64,000 nucleotides of DNA from Allochromatium tepidum (GCF_018409545.1 NZ_AP024563.1:62001-126000); one strand, 5' to 3'; counted from the stretch's first letter, positions 36,798 through 48,958 are shown. Numbers and translations are program-made. The notes: generated by a model not told the origin, from the sequence alone.

Positions 36798-38429
36798 ATG
36801 AGTATGTTCTGTTTCCAGTGCGAAGAAGCGTCCAAGGGTTTTGGCTGCACCACCAACAAGGGTGTCTGCGGCAAGCATTCCAAGACCGCCCATTTGCAGG
36901 ATCTGTTGGTCTATCTGCTCAAGGGACTGGCGGTCGTCGCCGAAGAAGCCGCCAGACAGGGCACGCCAGATCCGGGCGTGGGGCGCTTCGTCACCGAAGC
37001 GCTCTTCATGACCATCACCAATTCCAACTTCGACGACGCGCGGCTCGAAGATCGGATCCGGGCGATCATCGCCCGCCGCGACGCGCTCAAGGCCGCCATC
37101 GGCTATTCCGGCGAACTGGAGGCCGTTGACTGGACCGGCACGCCCGATCACTACGACACCAAGGGCCTGGCCGTCGGCGTGCTGTCGCAGGCCAACGAGG
37201 ACGTGCGCTCACTGCGCGAACTGTTGGTCTACGGTCTCAAGGGCATGGCGGCCTATACCGATCATGCCGCCGTGCTCGGTTTCGAGAAGCCCGAGATCTA
37301 TGACTTCATGGTCTCGGCCCTGGCCGCCTCGCTGACCGAGTCCGACATCCAGACCCTGATCGGCTGGGTGCTCAAGTGCGGCGAGTTCGGCGTCACCGCC
37401 ATGGCGTTGCTCGACGAGGCCAATACCGCCAGCTACGGCAACCCCGAGATCACCAAGGTCAATCTCGGTGTGCGCAACAACCCCGGCATCCTCATCTCGG
37501 GTCACGATCTCAAGGACATGGAGGAACTGCTCAAGCAGACCGAGGGCACGGGCATCGACGTCTACACCCACAGCGAGATGCTGCCGGCGCACTACTATCC
37601 GGCGTTCAAGAAATACGCACACTTCGTCGGCAACTACGGCGGCGCTTGGTGGGAGCAGGACAAGGAGTTCGCCTCCTTCAACGGCCCGATCCTGATGACC
37701 ACCAACTGCATCACGCCGGTCAAGGACAGCTATCGCGACCGGATCTTCACCACCGGACAAGCCGGCTGGCCGGGCGCCATGCACATCGCCGACCGTCCCG
37801 AGGGCGGGGTCAAGGACTTCTCGCCGCTGATCGAGCGCGCCAAGACCTGTGCGCCCCCGACCGAGTTGGAGCAAGGCGAGATCGTCGGCGGCTTCGCCCA
37901 TGCGCAGGTGATGGCCCTGGCCGACAAGGTGATCGACGCCGTCAAATCCGGCGCCATCAAGCGCTTCGTCGTCATGGGCGGCTGCGATGGGCGTCACAAG
38001 CAGCGCTCCTATTACACCGATGTCGCCAGGGCGCTGCCCAAGGAGGCGGTGATCCTCACCGCCGGCTGCGCCAAGTATCGCTACAACAAGCTCGATCTCG
38101 GCGACATCGGCGGCATCCCGCGTCTGCTCGACGCCGGGCAGTGCAACGACTCCTATTCACTGGCCTATATCGCCTTGAAGCTCAAGGAGGTCTTCGGCCT
38201 GGACGACATCAACGAACTGCCGATCTCCTACGACATCGCCTGGTACGAACAGAAGGCGATCATCGTCCTGCTGGCGCTGCTCTCTCTGGGCGTGAAGCAC
38301 ATCCGGCTCGGCCCGACCCTGCCGGCCTTCCTGTCGCCGAATGTGGCCAAGGTGCTGATCGAGAACTTCGACATCAAGCCGATCGGCGAGGTGGAAGAGG
38401 ACGTGCGGGCGATGATGGCGGCAGCCTGA
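36798..38429 (+). CDS. hcp: Hydroxylamine reductase / hybrid cluster protein Hcp
   Basis: 543 residues. The N-terminal cluster cysteines are C5, C8, C17 and C24 (CFQC...[11 protein letters not shown]), and the hybrid-cluster ligands appear in the C-terminal half: [55 protein letters not shown] and GQCNDSYS. Hcp is now regarded mainly as a nitric-oxide reductase active in anaerobic nitrosative stress. A strong GGAGG ribosome-binding site lies six bases before ATG 36798, directly after the hairpin element. No hcr reductase gene is adjacent, so the electron donor is unknown. Confidence 0.97.
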   Translation: MSMFCFQCEEASKGFGCTTNKGVCGKHSKTAHLQDLLVYLLKGLAVVAEEAARQGTPDPGVGRFVTEALFMTITNSNFDDARLEDRIRAIIARRDALKAAIGYSGELEAVDWTGTPDHYDTKGLAVGVLSQANEDVRSLRELLVYGLKGMAAYTDHAAVLGFEKPEIYDFMVSALAASLTESDIQTLIGWVLKCGEFGVTAMALLDEANTASYGNPEITKVNLGVRNNPGILISGHDLKDMEELLKQTEGTGIDVYTHSEMLPAHYYPAFKKYAHFVGNYGGAWWEQDKEFASFNGPILMTTNCITPVKDSYRDRIFTTGQAGWPGAMHIADRPEGGVKDFSPLIERAKTCAPPTELEQGEIVGGFAHAQVMALADKVIDAVKSGAIKRFVVMGGCDGRHKQRSYYTDVARALPKEAVILTAGCAKYRYNKLDLGDIGGIPRLLDAGQCNDSYSLAYIALKLKEVFGLDDINELPISYDIAWYEQKAIIVLLALLSLGVKHIRLGPTLPAFLSPNVAKVLIENFDIKPIGEVEEDVRAMMAAA

Positions 38430-38445
38430 AATCGGTTGGAACCGA

Positions 38446-38471
38446 GCGAGTGGATCACAACATCCACTCGC
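38446..38471 (+). terminator. Hairpin terminator after hcp
   Basis: GCGAGTGGAT and ATCCACTCGC form a perfect 10-bp stem around a 6-base loop, 16 bases after the hcp stop. No T run follows, so termination may be weak. It separates hcp from the three-gene island beginning about 100 bases further on. Confidence 0.55.
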
Positions 38472-38571
38472 GACCGTCGCTGTCTCCGACGCCATCCTGT
38501 TGCGAGTCCTTTGCGTTATCATCCTGCATTCCTTTGGTTGAGTGTCGAGCGGATGAAAAGGAATGCACAGC

Positions 38572-38988
38572 ATGCAGGCAGATTTTCTGGATGCCCATGA
38601 GCGTCACTGGGATGATGCCGAGTTCTTGTTTCTGGCTCAGCGCTGGGCGAATGCCGACCATCTGTACGGTATGGCGACCGAATGTGGTTTGAAGCAGCTC
38701 ATGCTCGCCTTTGGGATGCCTTACGACATGAACAAGGATCGCCCCAGCCAAAAAGAGGATCGGCAGCACGCCACAGGGGTTTGGACGCGCTTCGAGACCT
38801 ATCGCGACGGTCATCACCTGGGGGCCGGTTATGTCCTGCCCAACTCCAACCCATTCCGCGATTGGGACGTGTCCCAACGCTATGCCCATCGATCCGGCTT
38901 CGATCAGGCACGGGCACTCTCTCACCAAGCCGGTGCACGACAAGTCCGTGATTTGGTCCGGAAGGCTCAACGAGAGGGACTGCTGTGA
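38572..38988 (+). CDS. HEPN-like domain protein (island gene 1)
   Basis: 138 residues from ATG 38572, chosen because AAGGA lies nine bases upstream (ATG 38563 would add three residues). The first 40 residues, with DDAEFLFLAQRWANADHLYGMATECGLKQLML, have the two-helix pattern of HEPN proteins (…A..hYGhA.ECaLKahh…). The canonical RNase motif R-x4-6-H is not convincing, so catalytic activity is uncertain. The middle is rich in His and aromatic residues (RQHATGVWTRFETYRDGHH). It overlaps the next gene by four bases (GTGA), so it is co-translated with the ATPases. In defence and toxin-antitoxin modules HEPN proteins are frequently RNA-cleaving or regulatory subunits; the role here is inference. Confidence 0.65.
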   Translation: MQADFLDAHERHWDDAEFLFLAQRWANADHLYGMATECGLKQLMLAFGMPYDMNKDRPSQKEDRQHATGVWTRFETYRDGHHLGAGYVLPNSNPFRDWDVSQRYAHRSGFDQARALSHQAGARQVRDLVRKAQREGLL

Positions 38989-40337
38989 CCACCTTCGATG
39001 GGATCCTGCCGATCGTGGCCGAGGTGCTGGATGGGCACCGCGAAGCGATGACCGAACTCGACTGGCTCCTGATCAATCGCGACCTCAATGGGCGGGTTCG
39101 CCTGATCGTGCCCGAGACCGTCGAAGCCGACCCGGTCATGCGTGATCATGTGCGTGTCGTGGCCGAGCAACTCGCCGAGCGGCTCGGGTGCCATGCCTAT
39201 CCAGCGGATCGGGCCATCCTCTATGAGATCAGCCGGGAGCCGGCCTGTCAGGATGCGACCTGCTATCCATTGGATGGCTTCGACAGGGTCTGGATCGTGG
39301 ATCGTCTGGCCACCGAGGGACGCTGGGAGCGGATCGCCCCTGAAACCGAGGGTGCGCGGCGCATCGTGTTTTTCTCCATCAAGGGTGGTGTCGGTCGCTC
39401 CACCGCGTTGGCTGCCACCGCCTGGCACCTGGCCCAAGCAGGCAAGCGTGTGCTGGTGCTCGATCTCGACCTGGAGTCACCTGGATTGTCTTCCAGCCTG
39501 CTGCCTCCCGAGCGTCAACCCAAATACGGCATTACCGACTGGCTGGTAGAGGATCTGGTCGACAACACCGATGGGATGCTCGACGGTTTGATTGCCATGA
39601 GCAATCTGTCCCACGACGGTGAAATCTATGTCGTTCCTGCCCATGGCGCGGATCCGGGCGAATACATCGCCAAGCTCGGTCGGGTCTGGATGCCCAAAGT
39701 GAAGTCGGACGGTTCGCGTGAGGACTGGTCCGCGCGCTTGCAGCGGTTGTTGACGGACTTGGAGCAGCGCCTCCAACCGGATGTCGTTCTCATCGACTCG
39801 CGCGCCGGTATCGACGAGGTGGCCTCGACCTGTGTGACGGATCTGGGAGCGAACCTAGTGTTGCTGTTCGCGCTGGAAGGCGATCAGACCTGGAACGGTT
39901 ATCGTCTGTTGTTCGACTACTGGCGGCAAACGCGCGTGGCGGAAGCCATGCGTGAGCGCTTGCAAATCGTCGCTGCCCTGGTGCCTGAACTCGAACGTGT
40001 GGCTTACCTTTCAGGTCTGCGCGAACACGCCTACGGGATCTTCGTCTATTCGCTATACGATGAGATCGCACCACCTTCGACCGAAGCCATTGGGCCAACA
40101 CCTGATGGTTCGCAGAGATGGCGTGTCGGTGAGCTGGTGGAGGGCTGGAGTTTCGATGAGGCCGACACTGGGGCGCCTCATCATCCCTGGGTGGTGTACT
40201 GGCATCGTAGCTTTGCCGGACTCCGTTCGCTGCAAGGTCGACTTGCGGTCATCGATCGCCAAGAAGTGAACTCGATCTTCGGTTCATTACTCGATGGAGT
40301 CGGTACCGTCCTTGGGCTGGAGTCTATCCATGACTGA
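38985..40337 (+). CDS. KGGVGR-motif ParA/MinD-like ATPase (island gene 2)
   Basis: 450 residues, GTG start overlapping gene 1. Residues 1-130 form a domain I do not recognise. From 127 the protein is a deviant-Walker P-loop ATPase: IKGGVGRST at 132-140, where the signature first lysine (133) remains but the second, normally Lys, is Arg138; LVLDLDLESPGLSS is the Walker A' acidic strand, VVLIDSRAGIDEV the Walker B strand, and LVLLFALEGDQTW follows. This is the 'KGGVGR-variant' branch of the ParA/MinD/SIMIBI class, seen in accessory islands. It may act as an ATP-dependent dimerisation switch or sensor. Composition is less GC-rich than the surrounding housekeeping genes, suggesting horizontal transfer. 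Overlaps gene 3 by eight bases. Confidence 0.75.
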   Translation: MTTFDGILPIVAEVLDGHREAMTELDWLLINRDLNGRVRLIVPETVEADPVMRDHVRVVAEQLAERLGCHAYPADRAILYEISREPACQDATCYPLDGFDRVWIVDRLATEGRWERIAPETEGARRIVFFSIKGGVGRSTALAATAWHLAQAGKRVLVLDLDLESPGLSSSLLPPERQPKYGITDWLVEDLVDNTDGMLDGLIAMSNLSHDGEIYVVPAHGADPGEYIAKLGRVWMPKVKSDGSREDWSARLQRLLTDLEQRLQPDVVLIDSRAGIDEVASTCVTDLGANLVLLFALEGDQTWNGYRLLFDYWRQTRVAEAMRERLQIVAALVPELERVAYLSGLREHAYGIFVYSLYDEIAPPSTEAIGPTPDGSQRWRVGELVEGWSFDEADTGAPHHPWVVYWHRSFAGLRSLQGRLAVIDRQEVNSIFGSLLDGVGTVLGLESIHD

Positions 40338-41733
40338 AGCGCAAGCCTTGCGTGAAGCCATTTTGGCCGCGCCGCTAGAGACCAGCAATTTCGGTGAAAC
40401 CCCACGGCCGGGAACGCTCTACTTGCCGCCATCCCACCTCAAGGCTCTGCGGCTCGACGCGCATGTCGTGGTGGGGAGTCGGGGCGTCGGCAAGTCCTTT
40501 TGGACGGCGGCGCTGCAATCCGCTGAGTTGCGCGGACTCTTGGGAACCGCTGCGTCAGAGCTGGCGGGGATCGAGGTTCACGCCGGCTTCGCCAATCGGG
40601 AAGCCATCGCCGACTATCCGAATACCGATGTGTTTTCGGTCTTTCTCGATCAGGGAGGCGACCCCTACGACCTGTGGCGTGCAGTGGTCTTGCGTTGGGT
40701 GGCAGAGCGTGCAGGGCAAAGCATTCCCAGCGAAAGCTGGGCCGCCACGACCGCCTGGCTGAGGTCCGATCCCGAGGCCGCCGCACGTCTGATGCAGCAT
40801 CCGCGTGACTGGCGCGGGCTGATCCTGTTCGATGCCCTGGATCGCACCAGCAATGTCTGGCAGCGTATGGACGATATCGTGCGTGGTTTGCTGCGTGCTG
40901 TGCTCTGGCTCAAAACCTTCCCAGGCCTCCATGCCAAGGTGTTCTTGCGCGAGGATCAAGCAGAGCGCACCGTCTTCAACTTTCCGGATGCCTCCAAGCT
41001 TACGGCTACCAAGGCCGAGCTGACCTGGGCCAGACACGATCTGCACGGACTGCTGTGGCAACGACTGGTCAACGCACCGGATAGGCATGGTCAAAGGCTA
41101 CGCGGAATTTGCCGAGCGCGCGAAGATTCCGGTATCTGGTTGCTGCCGGATGACATGAAACGCGAAACCGATACGCAGCGATCAGCGTTTGGGCGGCTCG
41201 CCGGTCCCTGGATGGGGCGAGACAGGCGGCGAGGCGTACCTTATACCTGGTCGGTCAGCCACTTGGCGGACGGTCGCGGTCAGACTTCGCCGCGTTCGTT
41301 TCTAGCGGCGATTCATCAAGCGGCGGAAGATTCCGGCGAACGCTATCCGCAACACGACTATGCGCTGCATTACGAAAGTCTCAAGCGGGGCATCCAGAAG
41401 GCTTCAGAGATCCGCGTGACCGAGGTCGCCGAAGATTACCCCTGGGTTCCGGAGGTGCTTTCGGAGTTGAAGGGCATGAATGTTCCCTGTGTCTATGAAG
41501 AGATGCTGGCGCGCTGGTGTGAACGCTTTCCTGGTGGACCTCAGGATATTCACCTGGACCGTCTGCCCGCGCAGCATGCGACCCGTGGCTGGGAAGGCAT
41601 TCGCGAGGATCTACAGCGTCTCGGTTTGATCGAGACCAAAAAGGATGGGCGTATCGACATGCCGGATCTCTACCGGGTCGGGTTTGGCCTGGGCCGCAAG
41701 GGAGGTGTCAAACCGCGTAACCGAGGCTCATAG
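40330..41733 (+). CDS. P-loop ATPase with possible winged-helix C-terminus (island gene 3)
   Basis: 467 residues. The ATG at 40330 overlaps the gene 2 stop region (bases 40330-40337). Walker A GSRGVGKS is at residues 49-56; a hydrophobic strand ending in LILFDALDRTS near residue 170 looks like Walker B with a following Asp-Arg. The middle contains FLREDQAERTVFNFPD and ATKAELTWARHDLHGLLWQRL, which resembles the sensor/lid region of STAND-like or ORC/Cdc6-like ATPases. The last 80 residues (GWEGIREDLQRLGLIETKKDGRIDMPDLYRVGFGLGRKGG) look like a winged helix with a basic tail, possibly nucleic-acid binding. I know no named family member; the same neighbourhood with genes 1 and 2 should be searched. 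Confidence 0.7.
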   Translation: MTEAQALREAILAAPLETSNFGETPRPGTLYLPPSHLKALRLDAHVVVGSRGVGKSFWTAALQSAELRGLLGTAASELAGIEVHAGFANREAIADYPNTDVFSVFLDQGGDPYDLWRAVVLRWVAERAGQSIPSESWAATTAWLRSDPEAAARLMQHPRDWRGLILFDALDRTSNVWQRMDDIVRGLLRAVLWLKTFPGLHAKVFLREDQAERTVFNFPDASKLTATKAELTWARHDLHGLLWQRLVNAPDRHGQRLRGICRAREDSGIWLLPDDMKRETDTQRSAFGRLAGPWMGRDRRRGVPYTWSVSHLADGRGQTSPRSFLAAIHQAAEDSGERYPQHDYALHYESLKRGIQKASEIRVTEVAEDYPWVPEVLSELKGMNVPCVYEEMLARWCERFPGGPQDIHLDRLPAQHATRGWEGIREDLQRLGLIETKKDGRIDMPDLYRVGFGLGRKGGVKPRNRGS

Positions 41734-41759
41734 AGACTTTGCGTGTCACCGGACACGCG

Positions 41760-41807
41760 AAGGCCGCGTCCGCCGGATGGTCATGAACCATCGGCGGACG
41801 CGGCCTT
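41760..41807. terminator. Bidirectional terminator
   Basis: Arms 41760-41780 and 41788-41807 pair over about 20 bases with one bulged C and a 7-base loop. The stem begins AAGGCCGCG and ends CGCGGCCTT followed by ATTT, so it can work in both directions. It lies between the island's last gene and the convergent RRM gene. Confidence 0.85.
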
Positions 41808-41844
41808 ATTTCAGTCACAGCCCGAAAGGAGCTGGACCCGGCTG

Positions 41845-42126
41845 TTACCAGCGCGAGCCGCCGCCGCTACGTGCCGGACGGTCGGAACGCGGCTTGGCCT
41901 GGTTGACGCGCAGCGGACGCCCCTTGAGCGGGGTCTCGTTCAGACCCTTGATGGCCGCGTCGGCCTCGGAATTGCTGGGCATTTCGACGAACGCGAAACC
42001 CTTGGAATCACCGGTGAACTTATCGGTGATCAGGTTCGCGCTCTCGACATTGCCGTAGGCACCGAAAGCCTCGCGCAGATCGTCCTGGGTCACGCTATAG
42101 GCCAGGTTGCCAACATAAATATTCAT
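41845..42126 (-). CDS. RRM RNA-binding protein (cold-inducible Rbp type)
   Basis: 93 residues starting MNIYVGNLAY. RNP2 is IYVGNL at residues 3-8, RNP1 is KGFAFVEM near 44-51, and the C-terminal tail is short, basic and glycine/serine-rich (RPARSGGGSRW). These single-RRM proteins resemble cyanobacterial and proteobacterial Rbp proteins induced in the cold. It lies 130 bases downstream of rhlE on the same strand; a DEAD-box helicase plus RRM protein pair suits an RNA-remodelling cold-response role, which is inference. Confidence 0.92.
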   Translation of the reverse strand: MNIYVGNLAYSVTQDDLREAFGAYGNVESANLITDKFTGDSKGFAFVEMPSNSEADAAIKGLNETPLKGRPLRVNQAKPRSDRPARSGGGSRW

Positions 42127-42255
42127 CAGTCTCGGTCTCTTGGGGAACTTGCGCATCGATTAGAAGGAACTCCGGTGCCGGCCGATGCGCCCGCCGGCTG
42201 GAGTGGCAGCGGTTCGGCCTGAGCCGTTCCGCAAAACTGGGATCTCGAACCTACA

Positions 42256-43572
42256 TCAAACCGTCGCGCGTGGACGCGAGCTGCCGCTACGTCCGCCGGG
42301 CTTACGCGCATGACTGCGCGGATGCCGGGTCTGGGCGCGATTGCCGTTCTGGTCGCGTCCGTCGGAACGCGGGCGGGCGTGATGCTTGCGCAGCGATTGC
42401 GACTGGCGGCGCAGATCGGCCTGGAGTGTCTCGTCGGTCGAGCCGCGTTCCTCGAAGCCGTCGATACGCTGGACGTCGATCCGACGTCCGAGCACACGCT
42501 CGATCCCGGCCAGGAGTCCGCGTTCGTCGGGGCTGATCAGCGACACGGCGGTGCCGTCCGAGCCGGCGCGCCCGGTGCGGCCGATGCGATGCACATAGTC
42601 TTCGGGCACGTTCGGCAGCTCGAAATTGACCACATGCGGCAGGCGGTCGATGTCGAGTCCGCGCGCGGCGATGTCGGTGGCGACCAGGGCGCGCAGTGAG
42701 CCGGCCTTGAAGTCGGCGAGCGCGCGGGTGCGGGCACCCTGACTCTTGTTGCCGTGGATGGCGGCGGCGGTGATGCCGTCGCGTCCGAGCTGTTCGGCCA
42801 GCCGGTTGGCGCCGTGCTTGGTGCGGGTGAAGATCAGCACCTGCCGCCAGTCGCCCTGAAGGATCAGATGCGAAAGGAGCGAGCGCTTGGCGTCACGTGC
42901 CACCGGATGGACCACCTGGGTCACTGTCTCGGCGGCGGTGTTGCGCGGGGCGACCTCGATGCGCAGCGGGTCGCGCAGCAGACCGACGGCCAGTTGCTCG
43001 ATCTCGCGTGAATAGGTGGCCGAGAACAGCAGGTTCTGACGTTTGGACGGCAGCAGCTTGAGCACGCGGCGGATGTCGTGGATAAAGCCCATGTCGAGCA
43101 TGCGGTCGGCTTCGTCCAGGACGAAGAATTCGATCTTGGACAGATCGACATGGCCCTGACCGACGTGGTCGAGCAGCCGGCCCGGCGTGGCGACCAGGAT
43201 ATCGACACCGCGACGCAGGGCCGTGGTCTGGGGCACCATGCCGACGCCGCCGAAGATCTGGAGCGCGCGCAGCGGCAGATGCTGACCATGGGTGCTGACG
43301 CTCTCGCCGACCTGGGCCGCGAGTTCGCGGGTCGGAGTCAGGACCAGGGCGCGCGGGGCACGCTGACGCGGGTCGGACTGACTCAGCAGATGCAGCATCG
43401 GCAGGGTGAAGGCGGCGGTCTTGCCGGTGCCGGTCTGGGCGGCGGCGAGCACGTCGCGGCGGGCCAGGACGGCGGGAATGGCTTTGGATTGGATCGGCGT
43501 GGGCTGAGTGTAGCCCTGCGCAGCGATCGCGCGCAGCAGTTCGGCCGAGAGGCCGAGCGCGGAAAACGACAT
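42256..43572 (-). CDS. rhlE: DEAD-box ATP-dependent RNA helicase RhlE
   Basis: 438 residues. Q motif ([14 protein letters not shown]), motif [13 protein letters not shown], Ia [25 protein letters not shown] (III), [37 protein letters not shown] and [10 protein letters not shown] are in order. The C-terminal tail is basic and asparagine/arginine-rich, as in RhlE. It acts on RNA secondary structure in ribosome assembly and mRNA turnover. A short RRM-protein gene follows on the same strand. Confidence 0.93.
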   Translation of the reverse strand: MSFSALGLSAELLRAIAAQGYTQPTPIQSKAIPAVLARRDVLAAAQTGTGKTAAFTLPMLHLLSQSDPRQRAPRALVLTPTRELAAQVGESVSTHGQHLPLRALQIFGGVGMVPQTTALRRGVDILVATPGRLLDHVGQGHVDLSKIEFFVLDEADRMLDMGFIHDIRRVLKLLPSKRQNLLFSATYSREIEQLAVGLLRDPLRIEVAPRNTAAETVTQVVHPVARDAKRSLLSHLILQGDWRQVLIFTRTKHGANRLAEQLGRDGITAAAIHGNKSQGARTRALADFKAGSLRALVATDIAARGLDIDRLPHVVNFELPNVPEDYVHRIGRTGRAGSDGTAVSLISPDERGLLAGIERVLGRRIDVQRIDGFEERGSTDETLQADLRRQSQSLRKHHARPRSDGRDQNGNRAQTRHPRSHARKPGGRSGSSRPRATV

Positions 43573-45743
<2,171 letters not shown>

Positions 45744-45747
<4 letters not shown>

Positions 45748-46619
45748 AGATCGCGGTATTGGGCATGGGGCTTCTGGGTTCGGAGATCGCGCTGCGACTC
45801 AAGCGCCAGGGGCATGAAGTCATCGGCTGGAATCGCAGTACCGAGCGGGCCGAGTCGGCGCGTCAGCGCGGTCTGAACGTGGCGGCGAGCGCCTGGGAGG
45901 CGATCGAGGCCGCCGAGATGACGCTGCTGCTCCTGAGCGATGCGCGCGCCATCCTCGATACCCTGTTCGAGCAGGGCGACGCCGACGCGCTCGCCGGACG
46001 CATCCTGGTGCAGATGGGCACCATCGCGCCGCGTGAGAGCCGGGAGATCGCCGATCATGTGGCGGCGCAGGGCGGCGAGTATCTGGAAGCGCCGGTGCTC
46101 GGCAGTCTGCCCGAGGCGCGCGAGGGTTCGCTCATCCTCATGGCCGGCGGCGACCCGGATCTCTACGAACGCTGTCTGCCCGTCTTCCGCGACCTGAGCC
46201 GCGATCCGCGCCTGATCGGTGAGGTCGGGCAGGGCGCGACGCTCAAACTGGCCATGAACCAGTTGATCGCGGGACTGACGGCGACCTTCTCGCTGAGCCT
46301 GGGATTGGTGCGCCGCGAGGGGTTGGAGGTCGAGACTTTCATGGAGCTGTTACGCGCCAGTGCGCTCCATGCCAAGACCTTCGACAAGAAACTCGACAAG
46401 TATCTGGCCCACGACTATGGCTCGGCCAACTTCCCGCTCAAGCATCTGCACAAGGATGTCGCGCTGTTCAGGCGCGTGGCCGAGGAGGGCGGACTCGATA
46501 CCCGAATGATCGAGGCCATCGAGTCCGGCTGTCTCCAGGCCGAGGGCATGGGCTATGCCGACGCGGACTATTCGGCGCTCTACGAAGCGCTCGCGCCGCG
46601 TCGGACGGAGGAGGATTAG
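45744..46619 (+). CDS. NAD(P)-binding beta-hydroxyacid dehydrogenase (GarR/HIBADH family)
   Basis: 291 residues from ATG 45744, overlapping the aroE stop (ATGA). The dinucleotide fold opens with [17 protein letters not shown] and WNRSTERA; the family's catalytic segments are [32 protein letters not shown] (the conserved Lys) and [15 protein letters not shown]. Members include 3-hydroxyisobutyrate dehydrogenase, tartronate semialdehyde reductase and glyoxylate/succinic semialdehyde reductases. The NRS after the second strand suggests NADP preference. Substrate cannot be told. Confidence 0.88.
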
Positions 46620-46630
46620 CCGACCGCCGC

Positions 46631-46756
46631 TCAGGCGGCGCGGCGCGCCCAGGGCAGCATGCGCTCCAGGGCGTGATCGCGCAGGATGTACCGGTGCCGG
46701 AAGGCGGCGGCCACATGCAGACCGACGAGCACATAGCGCAGGATCTCCATAACCAT
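46631..46756 (-). pseudogene. Cytochrome b561-like C-terminal stub
   Basis: A 41-codon frame beginning MVMEILRYVLVGLHVAAAFRH and ending RMLPWARRAA. The GLHVAAAFRHRYILRDHALERMLP segment matches the last helix and tail of bacterial di-haem cytochrome b561 (HxxAAlyHhfvLrD…l.RMLP). Everything N-terminal is missing, replaced directly upstream by the recD end. It is a fragment and not a small gene. Confidence 0.6.
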
Positions 46757-46786
46757 GGGTCTTTCAGGGTTGTAACGGTTCGGCCT

Positions 46787-48955
46787 TCAATCCCGGTCCA
46801 GCGCCATCGACAGCCCGCTGACACGCTCGACCCGCCGCCCGAGCGCCTCGCGCACCACGGAATCACGGCTGTAGAGCAGGGTGAAGACCGACTTGGAGCG
46901 CGTGATGCCGGTATAGATCAGCTCGCGCGTCAGCACCGGATTGGAGACATCCGGCAGCACGAGCGCGGTATGGGTGAACTCCGATCCCTGCGACTTGTGC
47001 ACCGTCATGGCGAACACGGTCTCGACCGCCTGCAGGCGGCTCGGCAGGATCCAGCGAATGGCGCCCGTGCCGTCGCCGGCCGGAAAGGCCACGCGCAGCA
47101 CCATCGGCGCGCCGCCGCCCTCGCCGCGTCGGGACGGCACGCGCAGGGTGAGGCCGATGTCGCCGTTCATCAGACCCAGACCATAGTCGTTGCGGGTGAT
47201 GAGTACCGGACGCCCCTCGAACCACTGACGCTCGTCGACGCCGGCGATGGGGGCCTTCGCTCCCTGACTCAACAGATGCTGGATGCGCCGGTTCAGACCC
47301 TCGACGCCCCAAGGCCCCTGACGCAGCGGGGTGAGCAGCTGAAATCCCGCCTGCGCATCGAGCACGGCGCGCGCCCAGGCATCGAAGGCTTCGGGAGCCG
47401 CATCGTCCGGAGGGCGCTGTGCGTGCAGCACCGCGAGATAGCCCGCGTGCTCAGGGCCGCGCCAATAGCCCGCGCGCACCAGTTGGTCGAGCTGGGTGTC
47501 CTGTTCGCCGGTCAGACGAATCCGCCGGATGTGGCCGAGACCCGGATCAGTGCGGGCGGCCGGATCGGACTGACGGGCGAAGAGCGTATCGAGCGCCGTC
47601 AATGGATCGCGCACCGGTTGACCATCCAGTACCCCCGTATTGACCAGTTCGGCCAGAGCACCGATGCCGCCCTCGGCGCGGAAACGGTAGCTGTGACGCA
47701 ACATGACGATGGCCTGATCCGGCGGGCGGCCGGCCGGGTCGATCAGATCCTCGGGAAGCCGCGCGCCGGTCACGCGCTCCAGCCACGCGCGCGTCTGTGG
47801 GGTGTAATGGGCCGCGCGCGCGTGTCGGCACAGATCCCCCAGCACCGCGCCGGCCTCGACCGAGGCCAACTGGTCCTTGTCGCCGAGCATGATCAGGCGC
47901 GCGTCGGGGCGCAACGCCTCCAGCAGTGCCGCCATCATCTCCACGTCGATCATCGAGGCTTCGTCGACGACGACGATGTCGGCCGGCAGCGGCTGACCGG
48001 CGTGATAGCGGAAGTGCCGGCTGTCGGGTCGGGTGCCGAGCAGGCGATGCAGGGTGGTGGCCTGGGTCGGGATCGCCGGGCGTAGCGCGTCCTCGCCGCC
48101 GGGGAGTCGGTCGAAGGGCAGGTTGGCGACCTGACCGGCGATGGATTCGTTGAGCCGTGCGGCGGCCTTGCCGGTCGGGGCGGCCAGACGGATGCGCAGC
48201 GGCGGTCCGCCGGCCTCCAGCGCCAGTCCTTGCAGCAGGGCGAGCAGACGCACGACCGTGGTGGTCTTGCCGGTGCCCGGACCGCCGGTGACGATGGCAA
48301 AGGCACGGCGCGCGGCCAGCGCACAGGCGATCCGCTGCCAGGGCGGTATGTCGGCGTTCTCCTTGGCGAAGAGCACATCGAGCAGTGCACGCGCGGCGTC
48401 TTCGGGCAGGGTGAGCGGTCGGCTCAGACGCGCCTCGATGCCCGCGCGGATACGTTGCTCATAGGTCCAGTAACGGCGCAGATAGAGCAACGGACGTTCG
48501 GGCGTGCCGGCGAGGATCAGCGGGGCTTGTTCGGACTCCGGCGTCGCGGCGATCTCCAGCCTTGCGGTCGTAACGGGCGTCGTGTCCGGGTCGGGAGTCG
48601 ACCCGATGCCGAGCCGATCCTCAATAGCGCCGCTGTGCGCCAGACGCGCGATCCAGTCATTCAGCGTCAGGGTCGCAAGCTGTTCGGCCAGCTCGGAGCT
48701 TGGACCGGGTGGCGGCGTCAGCCAATCGCTGCGGTGCGCGAGCAGGGCGTGCGGATGCTCCAGGGCGCCGGTCAGATCCAGACAGACATGGCCGTGACCG
48801 TTGCGCTCGCTGGTCAGGGCGACGGCCAGCAGCACCGCCGGATCGCTCTCGGGCGTCTGTTCCTCGATGAAGCGCGTCAGGGCCAGATCCAGCGGGCGCA
48901 GGGCGCCGGATTCGGTCCAGGACTCCAGGCGTGACATCAGGGTTTTCGTATCCAT
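46787..48955 (-). CDS. recD: Exodeoxyribonuclease V subunit alpha, RecD
   Basis: 722 residues. Walker A GGPGTGKTTTV is preceded by the QRIACALAARRAFAIV helix, Walker B is VVVDEASMID, motif III is MLGDKDQLASVEAGAVLGDL, and the C-terminal superfamily 1B motif is MTVHKSQGSEFTHTALVLP with YTGITRSK. RecD is the fast 5'-3' helicase of RecBCD. The gene follows recB by three bases. RecC is not encoded in the window. Confidence 0.95.
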   Translation of the reverse strand: MDTKTLMSRLESWTESGALRPLDLALTRFIEEQTPESDPAVLLAVALTSERNGHGHVCLDLTGALEHPHALLAHRSDWLTPPPGPSSELAEQLATLTLNDWIARLAHSGAIEDRLGIGSTPDPDTTPVTTARLEIAATPESEQAPLILAGTPERPLLYLRRYWTYEQRIRAGIEARLSRPLTLPEDAARALLDVLFAKENADIPPWQRIACALAARRAFAIVTGGPGTGKTTTVVRLLALLQGLALEAGGPPLRIRLAAPTGKAAARLNESIAGQVANLPFDRLPGGEDALRPAIPTQATTLHRLLGTRPDSRHFRYHAGQPLPADIVVVDEASMIDVEMMAALLEALRPDARLIMLGDKDQLASVEAGAVLGDLCRHARAAHYTPQTRAWLERVTGARLPEDLIDPAGRPPDQAIVMLRHSYRFRAEGGIGALAELVNTGVLDGQPVRDPLTALDTLFARQSDPAARTDPGLGHIRRIRLTGEQDTQLDQLVRAGYWRGPEHAGYLAVLHAQRPPDDAAPEAFDAWARAVLDAQAGFQLLTPLRQGPWGVEGLNRRIQHLLSQGAKAPIAGVDERQWFEGRPVLITRNDYGLGLMNGDIGLTLRVPSRRGEGGGAPMVLRVAFPAGDGTGAIRWILPSRLQAVETVFAMTVHKSQGSEFTHTALVLPDVSNPVLTRELIYTGITRSKSVFTLLYSRDSVVREALGRRVERVSGLSMALDRD

Positions 48956-48958
48956 CGA

